A DNA stretch of 64,000 nt from Microbacterium sp. RU1D (GCF_900156435.1 NZ_FTPQ01000003.1:496001-560000), one strand, 5' to 3'; positions 16,535-25,344 are shown, counted from the stretch's first letter. Numbers and translations are program-made. The notes: a model not told the origin generated them from the sequence alone.

Positions 16535-17416
16535 TCACTCGGGGGTGCGCAGCAGCGCTCCCTCGTGCCGGCAGGTCGCCGCGGCGACGTCCATGGCGCG
16601 CGAGAGCACGGCATCCCACTCCTCGGCCGTGGCGGGAAGGCGATCGCGAACGAGCGCCGCGGTCGTGGCGAGCACGGCGTCGCCCCCGCCCATCGTGTCG
16701 ACGATGCGGCCCGGAAGCTCGGAGATCCCGCGCGACACCGAGGTGCCGCCGGCGTCGATCGCCGCTCCCCCGGCGCCGTAGGTGGCCAGCACCGCACCGA
16801 CGCCCAGGTCGACCAGCCTCTCTCGGAGCTGCTCGAGCGGCGCGTCGTAGAGCAGGTGCGCGTCGTCTTCGCCGACCTTCACGAGCAGGGCTCCGGATGC
16901 CGCCTTCTCGAAGCCGCGGACGAACTCGGCGCGGTCGTGCAGCATGCCGCTGCGGGGATTCGGATCGATCGCGAGGGGCGTCGACGGGGAGGCCGTGGCA
17001 TCCACGAGCAGATCAGTCTGCTCGCGATCGTCGAACGGGAAGCAGCTGACGACGACCATCGGGGCCGCGGCGATGGCGGCGTGCTCGGCGTCGCCGTACG
17101 CCACGCGGCGGTTCTGGGCGGCGTCGTTGAAGACGTACTCGGGCTCGCCGCCCGGCGAGCGCGTGCTGACCGCGCGCGAGGTCCCGTGCGCCGACGGGCT
17201 CGCCAGGAGCTCGACGTCGTACTCCTCGAGGTAGCGGCGGATCTGCTCTCCCGCCTCGTCGACCCCGACCATGGCGATGAGGGATGCCGGCACCCCGAGC
17301 CGCGACAGCCCCACGGCCACGTTCAGCCCGGCACCGCCGACGAACTCGCGCACGCCCGTCTCGTCGCGCAGCTCGTCGATGAGGGCGTCGCCGATGACGA
17401 CCACGCGTCCGGTCAT
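16535..17416 (-). CDS. PfkB-family carbohydrate kinase
   Basis: The 293-residue ribokinase-like enzyme carries GGAGLNVAVGLSRLG (residues about 27-41, signature 1) and VDTMGGGDAVLATTAAL near 242-258 (signature 2, catalytic Asp, anion hole). The usual DTxGAGD reads DTMGGGD here. Members phosphorylate fructose, ribose, adenosine or other sugars; the specificity is not evident. Length is normal. The gene overlaps the upstream FBP-domain gene by 4 nt (ATGA), so the two are translationally coupled. Confidence 0.88.
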   Translation of the reverse strand: MTGRVVVIGDALIDELRDETGVREFVGGAGLNVAVGLSRLGVPASLIAMVGVDEAGEQIRRYLEEYDVELLASPSAHGTSRAVSTRSPGGEPEYVFNDAAQNRRVAYGDAEHAAIAAAPMVVVSCFPFDDREQTDLLVDATASPSTPLAIDPNPRSGMLHDRAEFVRGFEKAASGALLVKVGEDDAHLLYDAPLEQLRERLVDLGVGAVLATYGAGGAAIDAGGTSVSRGISELPGRIVDTMGGGDAVLATTAALVRDRLPATAEEWDAVLSRAMDVAAATCRHEGALLRTPE

Positions 17417-17913
17417 CGGGCGACCTCGGCGGCGTCGAGCACGCGCGCGACGAACTCCTCGGTGCGGCGCTTGGTGCCGTCGATCTTCCGGTCGACGCTC
17501 GCGCGGATCTCGCTGGGCGCGAGGGGCACCGCGAGGCGCACGGTCTCGTGACAGGACAGGTCGGCGCAGATGTAGGTGCCGACGGTGTCGCCGTGCTCCC
17601 CCGCCTCCCCCGCCTTGCGCGCCGTGAACAGCGACACCTGGTCGCCGGGCTGCATCGTGTGGCACAGGTTGCACATCGCCGACCGTGCGCGGGACTGCCC
17701 CTCGGCGGCCCGCAGCACCACCGCCGTCGGCTCGCCGTCGTGCTCCGTCAGCACGTAACCGCGCCCGCGCGTGCGCGGGTCGCGCCAGGCCAGGAAGTCG
17801 AGGTGGTCCCAGTCCGCCAGGAGGAAATCGTGGGGCAGGGCGATGATCCGCAGCTCGTCGGGGGTGGCGTTGACGAACGCGTCCCTGACCTCGTCTTCGG
17901 TGAGTGCACGCAT
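17413..17913 (-). CDS. FBP-domain protein (EF-G-binding type zinc finger)
   Basis: The 166-residue protein has an N-terminal helical domain and a C-terminal treble-clef-like zinc site, CNLCH near residue 81 and CADLSCHE near 117. This is the pattern of the FBP family related to the fusidic-acid-resistance protein FusB, which binds elongation factor G. Whether it gives fusidate resistance or simply aids ribosome release is unknown. A TAGACT hexamer lies 8 nt upstream of the ATG. It is first in a two-gene unit with the PfkB kinase. Confidence 0.75.
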   Translation of the reverse strand: MRALTEDEVRDAFVNATPDELRIIALPHDFLLADWDHLDFLAWRDPRTRGRGYVLTEHDGEPTAVVLRAAEGQSRARSAMCNLCHTMQPGDQVSLFTARKAGEAGEHGDTVGTYICADLSCHETVRLAVPLAPSEIRASVDRKIDGTKRRTEEFVARVLDAAEVAR

Positions 17914-17921
17914 GGCATCCG

Positions 17922-17927
17922 AGTCTA
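17922..17927 (-). promoter_or_regulatory. -10 hexamer for the FBP/PfkB operon
   Basis: TAGACT on the minus strand is 8 nt before the ATG at 17913, close to leaderless spacing. Confidence 0.4.
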
Positions 17928-17959
17928 CGAGCGCGAGGGCGTCGTGGCGCGGCGGCGGC

Positions 17960-18439
17960 TCACTTCTTCACCGTCACCCACGCGCGCTCCGTCTCCTGGT
18001 CCACCGTGAGCACGACCTGCACGGTGCCCGACAGCCCAGCCCCGTAGGTGTTGCCCTGCGGGGCCGACGAGTCGCACCGGAACGTTCCGCTCGTCAGCAC
18101 GGCGCCGTCTCCGTCCGGCGTCGAATCGCGCAGCGCGTACGTCATCCACTCCCCGCCCTCGCACTGCCCCTCGATCGTCAACGCGTCTCCGGCGTCGAAG
18201 GCATCCGAGAGCACCGTGTCGGTGGTGTTCACCCCGTCGACGACCTCGAACACGGCGCGGGCGATTTCGTCCGGCGCGGCAGAGGGCACCGCGTAGGGCG
18301 TGGACGTCTCAACAGTCGCCGGCGGGGTCGGAGCCGTGGGTGGTGGCGTCGAAGGCGCGGCTTCGGGCGCGCACCCCGCGGTGGCGAGCACCGCGGCGGC
18401 GAGAACGGTCGGAGCGATGGGCTTCCTGCGCACGGCCAT
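17960..18439 (-). CDS. Hypothetical lipoprotein
   Basis: The 159-residue protein has a basic N-terminus, a hydrophobic core and lipobox ATAGC (Cys23), followed by a Pro/Thr-rich linker to about residue 50 and a small beta-rich domain containing two cysteines (GQCEGGEW, TFRCDSSA) that could form a disulfide. It should be anchored to the outer face of the membrane. No family is recognised. The start is supported by a leaderless -10. Confidence 0.75.
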   Translation of the reverse strand: MAVRRKPIAPTVLAAAVLATAGCAPEAAPSTPPPTAPTPPATVETSTPYAVPSAAPDEIARAVFEVVDGVNTTDTVLSDAFDAGDALTIEGQCEGGEWMTYALRDSTPDGDGAVLTSGTFRCDSSAPQGNTYGAGLSGTVQVVLTVDQETERAWVTVKK

Positions 18440-18445
18440 CCTTCG

Positions 18446-18451
18446 ACGCTA
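18446..18451 (-). promoter_or_regulatory. Leaderless -10 hexamer for the lipoprotein gene
   Basis: TAGCGT on the minus strand is 6 nt before the ATG at 18439. Confidence 0.5.
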
Positions 18452-18533
18452 AGCAGGACCGCGCGAGGTGTCGAGGCCTCGTGCGCGAACAGGACACGAC
18501 GTCCACCCCCGGGACGCCGGCCGCGACCCCCGG

Positions 18534-18539
18534 TACCTT
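18534..18539 (+). promoter_or_regulatory. Leaderless -10 hexamer for yajQ
   Basis: TACCTT lies 6 nt before the ATG at 18546, and no ribosome binding site is present. Confidence 0.5.
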
Positions 18540-18545
18540 TGGATC

Positions 18546-19034
18546 ATGGCTGACTCATCATTCGACATCGTCTCCAAGATCGACCGGCAAGAGGCCGACA
18601 ACGCCCTCAACCAGGCGCACAAAGAAGTCGAGCAGCGCTACGACTTCAAGGGCACCGACGCCTCGATCGCCTGGAGCGGCGAATCGATCGTCATCAAGGC
18701 GAACTCCGAGGAGCGCGCGAACGCCGTCCTCGACGTCTTCCAGACCAAGCTCATCAAGCGCGGCATCTCGCTCAAGAGCCTCGAGAGCGGCGAGCCCGTG
18801 CAGAGCGGCAAGGAGTATCGCATCACCTCCACGCTGAAGGAGGGCATCTCCCAGGAGAACGCGAAGAAGATCGGCAAGATCATCCGCGACGAGGGCCCCA
18901 AGGGCGTGAAGTCGCAGATCCAGGGCGACGAGCTGCGCGTGCAGTCGAAGTCGCGCGACGACCTGCAGGAAGTGCAGCGCCTGCTCAAGGCCGCCGACCT
19001 CGACGTCGACCTGCAGTTCACGAACTACCGCTGA
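18546..19034 (+). CDS. yajQ: YajQ-family nucleotide-binding protein
   Basis: The 162-residue protein matches YajQ throughout: [20 protein letters not shown] at the N-terminus, [10 protein letters not shown], and QVKSQIQG-like [20 protein letters not shown] near the C-terminus. Two ferredoxin-like domains are expected. YajQ proteins bind cyclic di-GMP in Xanthomonas and act as transcriptional cofactors; the role in actinobacteria is not established. The ATG at 18546 is supported by the leaderless promoter, and longer in-frame starts are not. Confidence 0.92.
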   Translation: MADSSFDIVSKIDRQEADNALNQAHKEVEQRYDFKGTDASIAWSGESIVIKANSEERANAVLDVFQTKLIKRGISLKSLESGEPVQSGKEYRITSTLKEGISQENAKKIGKIIRDEGPKGVKSQIQGDELRVQSKSRDDLQEVQRLLKAADLDVDLQFTNYR

Positions 19035-19058
19035 GCGCACCTCCGGGAGGATCAGCCC

Positions 19059-19700
19059 ATGGCCGTCCGCGTCGATCTGAACATCTCCCTCGATGGCGTG
19101 GCCGCGCCCGCCGATCCGACGCCCGAGAACCCCATGGGTGCGGACTGGGGCCGGCTCGTCGAGGACTACATGGCGACACGCACGTTCCGCGCGCGCGTCT
19201 TCGGCGACACCTCGGGCGCCGGGACGACGGGGATGGACGACCGCTACGCGGCGGCGTACTTCGACGGCATCGGCGCGGAGGTCATGGGGGCCGCGATGTT
19301 CGGCCTCCATTCCTTCCCCGACGACCCCGAGTGGCGCGGCTGGTGGGGCGACGAGCCGCCCTTCCGCGTCCCGGTGATCGTGCTGACCCATCGTGAGCGC
19401 GCGCCGATCGCCTTCGACAACGGCACGCGGTTCGAGTTCTCCTCCGAGGGCATAGAGGATGCCGTGACGCGGGCCCAGAGCCTCGCTGCCGGCGCCGACG
19501 TCCGCGTGGGTGGCGGGCTCTCCACCGTGCGCGCGGCCCTCTCCGCCGGTCTCGTCGATCGCCTGCACGTCGCCGTACGCCCCGTCGTCCTCGGTCGCGG
19601 GGGGCGCCTCTGGGACCACCTGCCCGGCCTCGACACCGGCTACACCGTCACCTCCGAGGTCGCGGACAGCGGCGTGGTGCACGTGACGTTCGCGCGATGA
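19059..19700 (+). CDS. Dihydrofolate-reductase/RibD C-terminal-like protein
   Basis: The 213-residue protein has the fold of the RibD C-terminal family: an N-terminal strand and Ser-Leu-Asp turn (LNISLDGVAAP), a substrate loop, and the NADPH-binding GADVRVGGGLSTVRAALSAGLVDRL near residues 147-170. Proteins of this group are NADPH-dependent reductases with unknown small-molecule substrates. A GGGAGGA ribosome binding site precedes the ATG, and the yajQ gene ends 24 nt upstream. Confidence 0.85.
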   Translation: MAVRVDLNISLDGVAAPADPTPENPMGADWGRLVEDYMATRTFRARVFGDTSGAGTTGMDDRYAAAYFDGIGAEVMGAAMFGLHSFPDDPEWRGWWGDEPPFRVPVIVLTHRERAPIAFDNGTRFEFSSEGIEDAVTRAQSLAAGADVRVGGGLSTVRAALSAGLVDRLHVAVRPVVLGRGGRLWDHLPGLDTGYTVTSEVADSGVVHVTFAR

Positions 19701-19834
19701 CGCGGCCGCTCGACCCCCTGACCTGCCCGACGTGCGGCGACCCGCTGCGCTTCGAGATCCTCGACGACGAGCGCTTCCTCGTCGCCTGGTCGTGCGTCAA
19801 CTGCGGCCTCATCCGCACGACCGAGCCGGTCTGA
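19697..19834 (+). CDS. 45-residue zinc-ribbon microprotein
   Basis: A small reading frame starts at an ATG that overlaps the reductase stop (ATGA) and encodes 45 residues with two CxxC knuckles, CPTC near residue 10 and CVNC near residue 33, spaced as in zinc ribbons. Translational coupling and the clean four-cysteine pattern make it credible despite its size. It could be a nucleic-acid- or protein-binding adaptor; nothing indicates its partner. Confidence 0.65.
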   Translation: MTRPLDPLTCPTCGDPLRFEILDDERFLVAWSCVNCGLIRTTEPV

Positions 19835-19876
19835 GCCGGCCTGCGGCGGGGTCGCACCGCCCGTTCGAGCCGTCCG

Positions 19877-20284
19877 TCAGTTGATGATCTCGGCGTTCTC
19901 GTCGCGCATCTTCGCCAACCGCTCGCGCCAGAGCGCCAGAGTCTCGGGCGCGAGACGCGTCCAGTCGTCGCGTTCCGCGACGATCCGGAGGGATGCCGCG
20001 GTGCGGAACGACCGGGTCGGATTGCCCGGGAACTTCTTGTCGGTGACGTTCGGATCGTTCTCGAAGGGTCCGAGCGGTTCGACCTCGTAGACACGGGGCG
20101 GTCCGTCTCCGGGAATGATCTCCGCCGCCATGCCGGCCCCGTCGAGCAGCGCCGTGAAGTAGACGTGGTTCATCACGATCTCGGGGCGGTAGTTCGACCG
20201 GAATCCGGGGGTGAGGAGGTCGCCCACGCGAAGCACTGCCTTCGTGCCGTGGAAGAACGGGCCGGGGTCGAGGGCGTCATCCAT
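19877..20284 (-). CDS. arr: NAD+-rifampin ADP-ribosyltransferase
   Basis: The 135-residue protein is a full-length Arr: PFFHGTKAVLRVGDLLTPG at the N-terminus with the conserved His, NHVYFTALLDGA with the conserved Tyr, RVYEVEPLGPFENDPNVTDKK, and GNPTRSFRT. Arr inactivates rifamycins by ADP-ribosylating the ansa-chain hydroxyl. It is common in environmental actinobacteria and does not by itself imply recent acquisition. It stands alone, convergent with the zinc-ribbon gene. Confidence 0.93.
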   Translation of the reverse strand: MDDALDPGPFFHGTKAVLRVGDLLTPGFRSNYRPEIVMNHVYFTALLDGAGMAAEIIPGDGPPRVYEVEPLGPFENDPNVTDKKFPGNPTRSFRTAASLRIVAERDDWTRLAPETLALWRERLAKMRDENAEIIN

Positions 20285-20320
20285 TCCGGCAGTTTCCCAT
20301 CTCGCCGCGGCGAGCGCGCC

Positions 20321-21097
20321 TCAGTACGTCAACGCCGCGAGGACGGCATCCGCGATCGCCCGGTGCCCGGCGTCGTTCGGGTGGAACTCGTCGCCGGCCC
20401 CGGCGAAGGTCTCGCGCCCCGCGGGCCCGTGGAAGTCCGCGTTCGCGAACAAACCGGCGAGCGACACGTACACGCCCGCACGCGCCGCGCACGTCCGGGC
20501 GACGACCTCGTCGTAGGCCGCACCGTCGGCGGTCCAGGTGCCGAGGCAGACCAGCCCGGCGCCGGGCGAGGTCGAGCGGATGCGGTCGAGCAGGTTCGCG
20601 TACTGCTGTTCGAAGTCGGCGAGCGGCGTCGGCACACCGACATCGTTTGTGCCGAGTTCGACCACGGCGACCCCCACGTCGGCCGGGACGTCCGTCACCG
20701 CGGCCACCGTGGACAACGTCTGCTGCGCCTGCGCGGCGCCCGTGATGTCGACCGATCCGATGTCGTCTGCGACGAGACGGATGAAACCCCGATCCTTCGT
20801 CGTCGCAAAGAACCCGGCTGTGAGGGAGTCCCCGGCCACGAGCATGCGGACGCTGTCGTCGCTCTTCCGTTCGACGAGCACGGTTCCGGGCCGCGCCGCG
20901 GGCGTCGGAGTGGGTGTCGGTGTCGGCGTCGGGGTGGGCGTCCGGGTCGCCGAGGCGCTGGGCCGGGGTGCCGCAGATACCGCGGGCGCTGCCTTCGGTG
21001 CGTCCCGCGTCGCGGAGATCGTCACGGCGGCGACACCGATGACGGCCGCGACCGCGACGACGCTGATCGCGACCGCCCAGGCCGCTCGGGGAGGCAC
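20321..21097 (-). CDS. Membrane-anchored SGNH/GDSL hydrolase
   Basis: The 258-residue protein starts with an uncleaved-looking hydrophobic segment (residues about 7-27), then a Thr-Pro repeat linker (about 52-70), then an SGNH domain. Block I is GDSLTAGF, block III VELGTNDVG, and the catalytic Asp and His lie in FHPNDAGHRAIADAV. The domain should sit outside the membrane and act as an esterase or acyl hydrolase. The GTG at 21097 is 8 nt downstream of a small upstream gene and probably shares its transcript. Confidence 0.85.
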   Translation of the reverse strand: MPPRAAWAVAISVVAVAAVIGVAAVTISATRDAPKAAPAVSAAPRPSASATRTPTPTPTPTPTPTPAARPGTVLVERKSDDSVRMLVAGDSLTAGFFATTKDRGFIRLVADDIGSVDITGAAQAQQTLSTVAAVTDVPADVGVAVVELGTNDVGVPTPLADFEQQYANLLDRIRSTSPGAGLVCLGTWTADGAAYDEVVARTCAARAGVYVSLAGLFANADFHGPAGRETFAGAGDEFHPNDAGHRAIADAVLAALTY

Positions 21098-21105
21098 CGA
21101 GGAGC

Positions 21106-21246
21106 TCAGCCCTCGATGCCGTTGATCATCTGGGTGATCTCGCGCTCGGTGTCGCGTCCCACGGCGCGTTCCTCCTGCAGCGAGGGCATGTCGCTCTCGT
21201 CGTCGACGGAGGGGTTCTCGAAGGGCTGCTTCTTCTCGTGGTCCAT
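21106..21246 (-). CDS. Small acidic protein of 46 residues
   Basis: A short frame with ATG at 21246 encodes 46 residues, highly charged and acidic (MDHEKKQPFENPSVDDESDM at the start, ending EITQMINGIEG). There is no cysteine, signal or membrane segment. Its stop lies 8 nt before the SGNH hydrolase start, which is the main support for it being real. No function can be assigned. Confidence 0.5.
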   Translation of the reverse strand: MDHEKKQPFENPSVDDESDMPSLQEERAVGRDTEREITQMINGIEG

Positions 21247-21297
21247 GTTCCGATGCTCACATGCCGGCGCGCGCGGCGCGAGGGGTTGCGGTCCGCG

Positions 21298-22995
21298 TCA
21301 TCCGCGGAGCGAATCGTCGCGCCATTCGACGCACGTGATCTCGCCGCGGAACACGGCCTCCTCGCGCTGGCGCAGTTCGACGCGACGGATCTTGCCCGAG
21401 ATGGTCTTGGGCAGATCGAAGAACTCGACCCGCCGCACGCGCTGGAACGGGGCGAGCCGTTCGCGCGCGAAGCGCAGGATGTCGAGGGCGATCTCCTCGC
21501 TCTCGTCGTGTCCGCCGGCGAGCACGATGTACGCCTTCGGGACGGCCAGGCGCAGGTCGTCGGGCGCCGGGACCACCGCCGCCTCGACCACGGCGGGATG
21601 CTCGATGAGCACGCTCTCGAGCTCGAACGGGCTGATCTTATAGTCCGACGCCTTGAAGACGTCATCCGTGCGCCCGATGTAGGTGATGCTGCCGGTCTCG
21701 TCGCGCCGGGCGACGTCGCCGGTGTGGAAGAGACCGTCGGCGAACGCCTCGGCGTTGCGGTCGGCATCCCCCACGTACCCCGTCATGAGATTGACGGGGC
21801 GGTCGGACAGGTCGATGCAGATCTCGCCCTCGTCGGCGCGCTCGCCGGTCACGGGGTCGACGAGCACGACCGGGCATCCCGGGAGGGGGCGCCCCATCGA
21901 CCCCGGAACGAGGTCGGCGCCGGGGGTGTTCGCCACGACGGCGGTCATCTCGGTCTGCCCGTAGCCGTCGCGGATGTCGAGGCCCCACGCGCTCTGCACC
22001 GAGGCGATCACCTCGGGGTTGAGCGGCTCCCCCGCCGACACGACCTCGCGCAGGGCCCCGCGGCGGCCGGTGAGGTCGGCTTGGATGAGCATGCGCCAGA
22101 CGGTGGGCGGGGCGCAGAACGTGGAGACGCGGTCGCGCTCGAGCTCGGCCAGCAGGCGCTCGGCGGAGAACCGCGAGTAGTTGAGCGCCAGCACGGTCGC
22201 TCCCGCGATCCACGGCGCGAAGAACAGGCTCCACGCGTGCTTGGCCCACCCCGGCGAGCTGATCGCGAGGTGCACGTCGCCGGGCTGCAGACCGAGCCAG
22301 TACATCGTGCTGAGGTGTCCGACCGGGTACGACGCGTGCGTGTGCTCGACGAGCTTCGGCTTCGACGTGGTGCCCGAGGTGAAGTACAGCAGCAGGCGCT
22401 CGTCGGCGGTGGTTCCCGGATGCCGTGCCGGCTCGGCATCCTGGGCGAAGGCGTCGTCGTACGAGACCCAACCCGGGTGCGTTCCGCCCACGACGACGCG
22501 GCCGAGGCCCTCGGGCAGGTCGTCGAACTTGTCGGCGTCGGCCGCCCCGACCACGACGTGGCGGATGTCGGCGCGCGCGATGCGATCACCCAGGTCGACG
22601 CGGCCGAGGGCCGTGGTGGTGGGGGCGATGACCCCGCCGATCTTCATGATGGCGAGCATCGCCTCCCACAGCTCGACCTGGTTGTCGAGCATGAGCAGCA
22701 CGGCGTCTCCCCGTGCGACGCCCTGCGACGACAGCCACGCCGCCACCTGGTCGGAGCGGCGGGCGAGCTCGTCGAAGGTGCGCTCGTGATGCGTCTCGTC
22801 GTCGTCGACGACGATGAGCGCCGTCGCGTCGTTGCCGCGCGCCATCGGGTCGAACCAGTCGATCGCCCAGTTGAACGGCCCCTCGAAGCGGGGCCACTCG
22901 AAGGCGGCCGCGCGCGCGGCGTCGGTGCGGGCGGCGAGGAGTTCGTCTCGGGCGGCGCGATAGCGCTCGGTTGCGGACGCGTCGGTGGGGATCAT
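21298..22995 (-). CDS. AMP-forming acyl-CoA synthetase
   Basis: The 565-residue ANL-superfamily enzyme has the P-loop YFTSGTTSKPKLVEHTH, the DGYGQTEMTAV motif, the hinge and arginine motif LFHTGDVARRDETG, and the catalytic lysine in LPKTISGKIRRVEL at the C-terminus. It activates a carboxylic acid with ATP and CoA. Overall resemblance is to medium-chain acyl-CoA or acetyl/propionyl-CoA synthetases, and the substrate is open. A strong GAAGGAGC precedes ATG 22995. The alpha/beta hydrolase gene ends 20 nt upstream on the same strand, suggesting a two-gene unit. Confidence 0.9.
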   Translation of the reverse strand: MIPTDASATERYRAARDELLAARTDAARAAAFEWPRFEGPFNWAIDWFDPMARGNDATALIVVDDDETHHERTFDELARRSDQVAAWLSSQGVARGDAVLLMLDNQVELWEAMLAIMKIGGVIAPTTTALGRVDLGDRIARADIRHVVVGAADADKFDDLPEGLGRVVVGGTHPGWVSYDDAFAQDAEPARHPGTTADERLLLYFTSGTTSKPKLVEHTHASYPVGHLSTMYWLGLQPGDVHLAISSPGWAKHAWSLFFAPWIAGATVLALNYSRFSAERLLAELERDRVSTFCAPPTVWRMLIQADLTGRRGALREVVSAGEPLNPEVIASVQSAWGLDIRDGYGQTEMTAVVANTPGADLVPGSMGRPLPGCPVVLVDPVTGERADEGEICIDLSDRPVNLMTGYVGDADRNAEAFADGLFHTGDVARRDETGSITYIGRTDDVFKASDYKISPFELESVLIEHPAVVEAAVVPAPDDLRLAVPKAYIVLAGGHDESEEIALDILRFARERLAPFQRVRRVEFFDLPKTISGKIRRVELRQREEAVFRGEITCVEWRDDSLRG

Positions 22996-23015
22996 GGTGC
23001 TCCTTCGATCGCGTT

Positions 23016-23978
23016 CTACGCTAGACCCGTCATCCCCCTTCGCAGCGCCGCGAACGCGGCGTCCCGCGCCTCGGGCGCCGACAGGAACACGTCGTGCAGC
23101 GCCCCGTCGATGCGCGCGAGGGTGACGGTCGCCGAGATGCGGGTCGCGGCGCGGGCGATGTCGTCCACGACGAGCACCGAGTCGCTCGAGAGCATCGCGT
23201 CGCTCCAGCTGAGGGCCGACGTCGATCGCTTCGACAGCAGCACGAGGGCCGGGCACCCGACGTCGATCCCGGATGCCACCCGCGCGTGCCCTGCGATGAT
23301 CGCCGCGAGCCAGCCGGGGTGGGTCGGGAAGCCCCGCGCCGGCCGCCACCCCTCGGGGGCGTCGGGGAGGGTCCCCACCTCCCGCTGCGCGCGGGTGTAG
23401 AACCCGAGGTCGACCGCCGGATGCGTGCCGAGGGGATCGAGACGGGCGCGGACGTTGACGATCGGCGCGAGCGCCTGTCGTCCGAGCGGGCCGAGCTGCA
23501 GCTCGAGCCACGGGCTGTTCAGCACGAGCAGGTCCGCGACACCGGGATGCCGCGCCGCCCACAGCGTGAGCGTGAGGCCGCCCGTGCTGTGCCCGAGCAG
23601 CACGAGGCGTCGCCCCTCGTCCGCGGTGCCCATGGCGTCCACGGCCGCGGCGATGTCGGCGTCGTAGACGTCGAGCGCCACGGTGTAGCCGGGCGTCTGT
23701 CCGGGGCGCAGGCTGCGTCCGTACTTGCGCAGGTCGAGGGCGTGGAACCGCGCGCCGCGATCGGTGAAGAATCGGGCGAGGTCGGTCTGGAAGAAGTAGT
23801 CCGACCACCCGTGCACGTACAGCACGTCGACGTCGCGCCACTCGCCGAACAGGCGCGCGCCGGGGTGCGGCCGAGCCCTCACGAGTGTCGCGACGACCTC
23901 GCCCTCGTCGTCAGGGCGAAGCGGAAGCGTGCGCTGCTCGAAGCCCTCGCCGAGGATGTCCGGATGCCACTCCCCCAT
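23016..23978 (-). CDS. Alpha/beta hydrolase (lysophospholipase-like)
   Basis: The 320-residue protein has VDVLYVHGWSDYFFQTDLA (oxyanion region), the nucleophile elbow GHSTGG with Ser131, and a probable catalytic His in GALHDVFLS. It belongs to the serine-aminopeptidase/lysophospholipase group (Hydrolase_4). No signal peptide is present, so it is cytoplasmic. ATG 23978 is chosen because a TAAGCT hexamer sits 6 nt upstream; the in-frame GTG at 23984 lies inside that spacer. The neighbouring acyl-CoA synthetase suggests that released acyl chains are re-activated. Confidence 0.82.
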   Translation of the reverse strand: MGEWHPDILGEGFEQRTLPLRPDDEGEVVATLVRARPHPGARLFGEWRDVDVLYVHGWSDYFFQTDLARFFTDRGARFHALDLRKYGRSLRPGQTPGYTVALDVYDADIAAAVDAMGTADEGRRLVLLGHSTGGLTLTLWAARHPGVADLLVLNSPWLELQLGPLGRQALAPIVNVRARLDPLGTHPAVDLGFYTRAQREVGTLPDAPEGWRPARGFPTHPGWLAAIIAGHARVASGIDVGCPALVLLSKRSTSALSWSDAMLSSDSVLVVDDIARAATRISATVTLARIDGALHDVFLSAPEARDAAFAALRRGMTGLA

Positions 23979-23984
23979 CGCCAC

Positions 23985-23990
23985 AGCTTA
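23985..23990 (-). promoter_or_regulatory. Leaderless -10 hexamer for the alpha/beta hydrolase gene
   Basis: TAAGCT on the minus strand is 6 nt before the ATG at 23978. Confidence 0.5.
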
Positions 23991-24001
23991 CGGCGGGGGC
24001 A

Positions 24002-25270
24002 TCAGCGCGCCGCCGACGGCTCCTCGCGCGACGCGCGCTCCTTCGCCCGCTCCAGCGCGCGCGTGCGTGCCGCCCGGGCGTCTTCCTCGAGCTTCTCGGC
24101 CTTGGCCTCATCGCGCGTGAGGTTCACGCCCGTCTCGGGGTCGAACAGGTGCAGGGAGTCCGGCGAGAACCACAGGCGCGCCGCATCCCCGGCGCGGATC
24201 GAACTCATGGCATCCAGGGCCACCACGAGCTCGGTGCGCAGGCTCTCGCCGTCGAGGTCGCGGTCGAGCTCCGACAGCTTGTCCTTCACGGTGGCGTCGG
24301 TCTCATACGGCACGTAGGCGTAGAGCACTTCGCCGAGCCACTCCGTCATTTCGATGTCGAGCTCGGCGGTGATGCCTCCGGTGAGGTCGCGCTCGGTGGC
24401 ATCCGCGTCTTCGAAGGCGTCGGGGCGGACGCCGACGATCACGAGGTCGCGACCCTCGACCGCTTTGCGCAGGCGGTCGTCCAGAGGCACGTCGGCGATG
24501 GGCAGGCGCAACATGTCGCCGTCGACCGTGCCGCTCAGGAAGTTCATCGGAGGCGAGCCGATGAACCCGGCGACGAAGAGGTTCACCGGCTGGTCGTACA
24601 GCCCCCGCGGGCTCGCGACCTGCTGCAGTTCGCCACGGCGCAGCACCGCGACGCGGTCGCCGAGGGTCATGGCCTCGGTCTGATCGTGCGTGACGTAGAC
24701 GGTGGTGATGCCGAGCGAGCGCTGCAGGCGCGCGATCTCGGTGCGCATCTGACCGCGCAGCTTCGCGTCGAGGTTCGACAGCGGCTCGTCGAAGAGGAAC
24801 GCGCTGGCATTGCGCACGATCGCGCGCCCCATCGCGACGCGCTGCCGCTGACCGCCGGAGAGGTTCGCCGGCTTGCGTTCGAGGTGCTCGTCGAGCTCGA
24901 GCAACTTCGAGGCACGGCGCACGCGCTCGTCGATCTCCTTGTCGTCGAGGTCGCTGGACTTCAACCGCATCGGGAAGGCGATGTTCTCGTACACGGTGAG
25001 ATGCGGGTACAGGGCGTAGTTCTGGAAGACCATCGCGAGGTTGCGGTCTTTCGGCGCCTTGTCGTTGACGACCTCGTCTGCGATCTTCAGCTCGCCGTCG
25101 GAGATGTCCTCGAGCCCCACGATCATGCGCAGCAGCGTGGACTTGCCGCAGCCCGACGGCCCGACGAGGATCACGAACTCGCCGTCGGCGATGTCGAGGT
25201 CGACGCCCTTGACCGCGGTGAAACCGTCGTCGTAGGTCTTGACGATCCTGTTCAGGGTGATGGATGCCAT
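24002..25270 (-). CDS. Sugar ABC transporter ATP-binding protein (SugC/MsmK/UgpC type)
   Basis: The 422-residue protein has an ATPase domain (Walker [10 protein letters not shown] near residue 35, signature [16 protein letters not shown], Walker [16 protein letters not shown], switch His in VTHDQTEAM) and a C-terminal regulatory OB-fold region from about 245. The tail after residue 390 is charged, helical and slightly longer than usual. It energises the importer formed by the two upstream permeases. The GAAGGGAAAAG before its ATG and the 74-nt gap after the second permease suggest it is the last gene of the operon. Confidence 0.92.
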   Translation of the reverse strand: MASITLNRIVKTYDDGFTAVKGVDLDIADGEFVILVGPSGCGKSTLLRMIVGLEDISDGELKIADEVVNDKAPKDRNLAMVFQNYALYPHLTVYENIAFPMRLKSSDLDDKEIDERVRRASKLLELDEHLERKPANLSGGQRQRVAMGRAIVRNASAFLFDEPLSNLDAKLRGQMRTEIARLQRSLGITTVYVTHDQTEAMTLGDRVAVLRRGELQQVASPRGLYDQPVNLFVAGFIGSPPMNFLSGTVDGDMLRLPIADVPLDDRLRKAVEGRDLVIVGVRPDAFEDADATERDLTGGITAELDIEMTEWLGEVLYAYVPYETDATVKDKLSELDRDLDGESLRTELVVALDAMSSIRAGDAARLWFSPDSLHLFDPETGVNLTRDEAKAEKLEEDARAARTRALERAKERASREEPSAAR

Positions 25271-25344
25271 GAGCTTTTCCCTTCAGTCTTCGACGCCGTC
25301 GAAGGCGGTTCTCTTGCGCGCTGCGGGTGCCATTGCGGGTCCTT

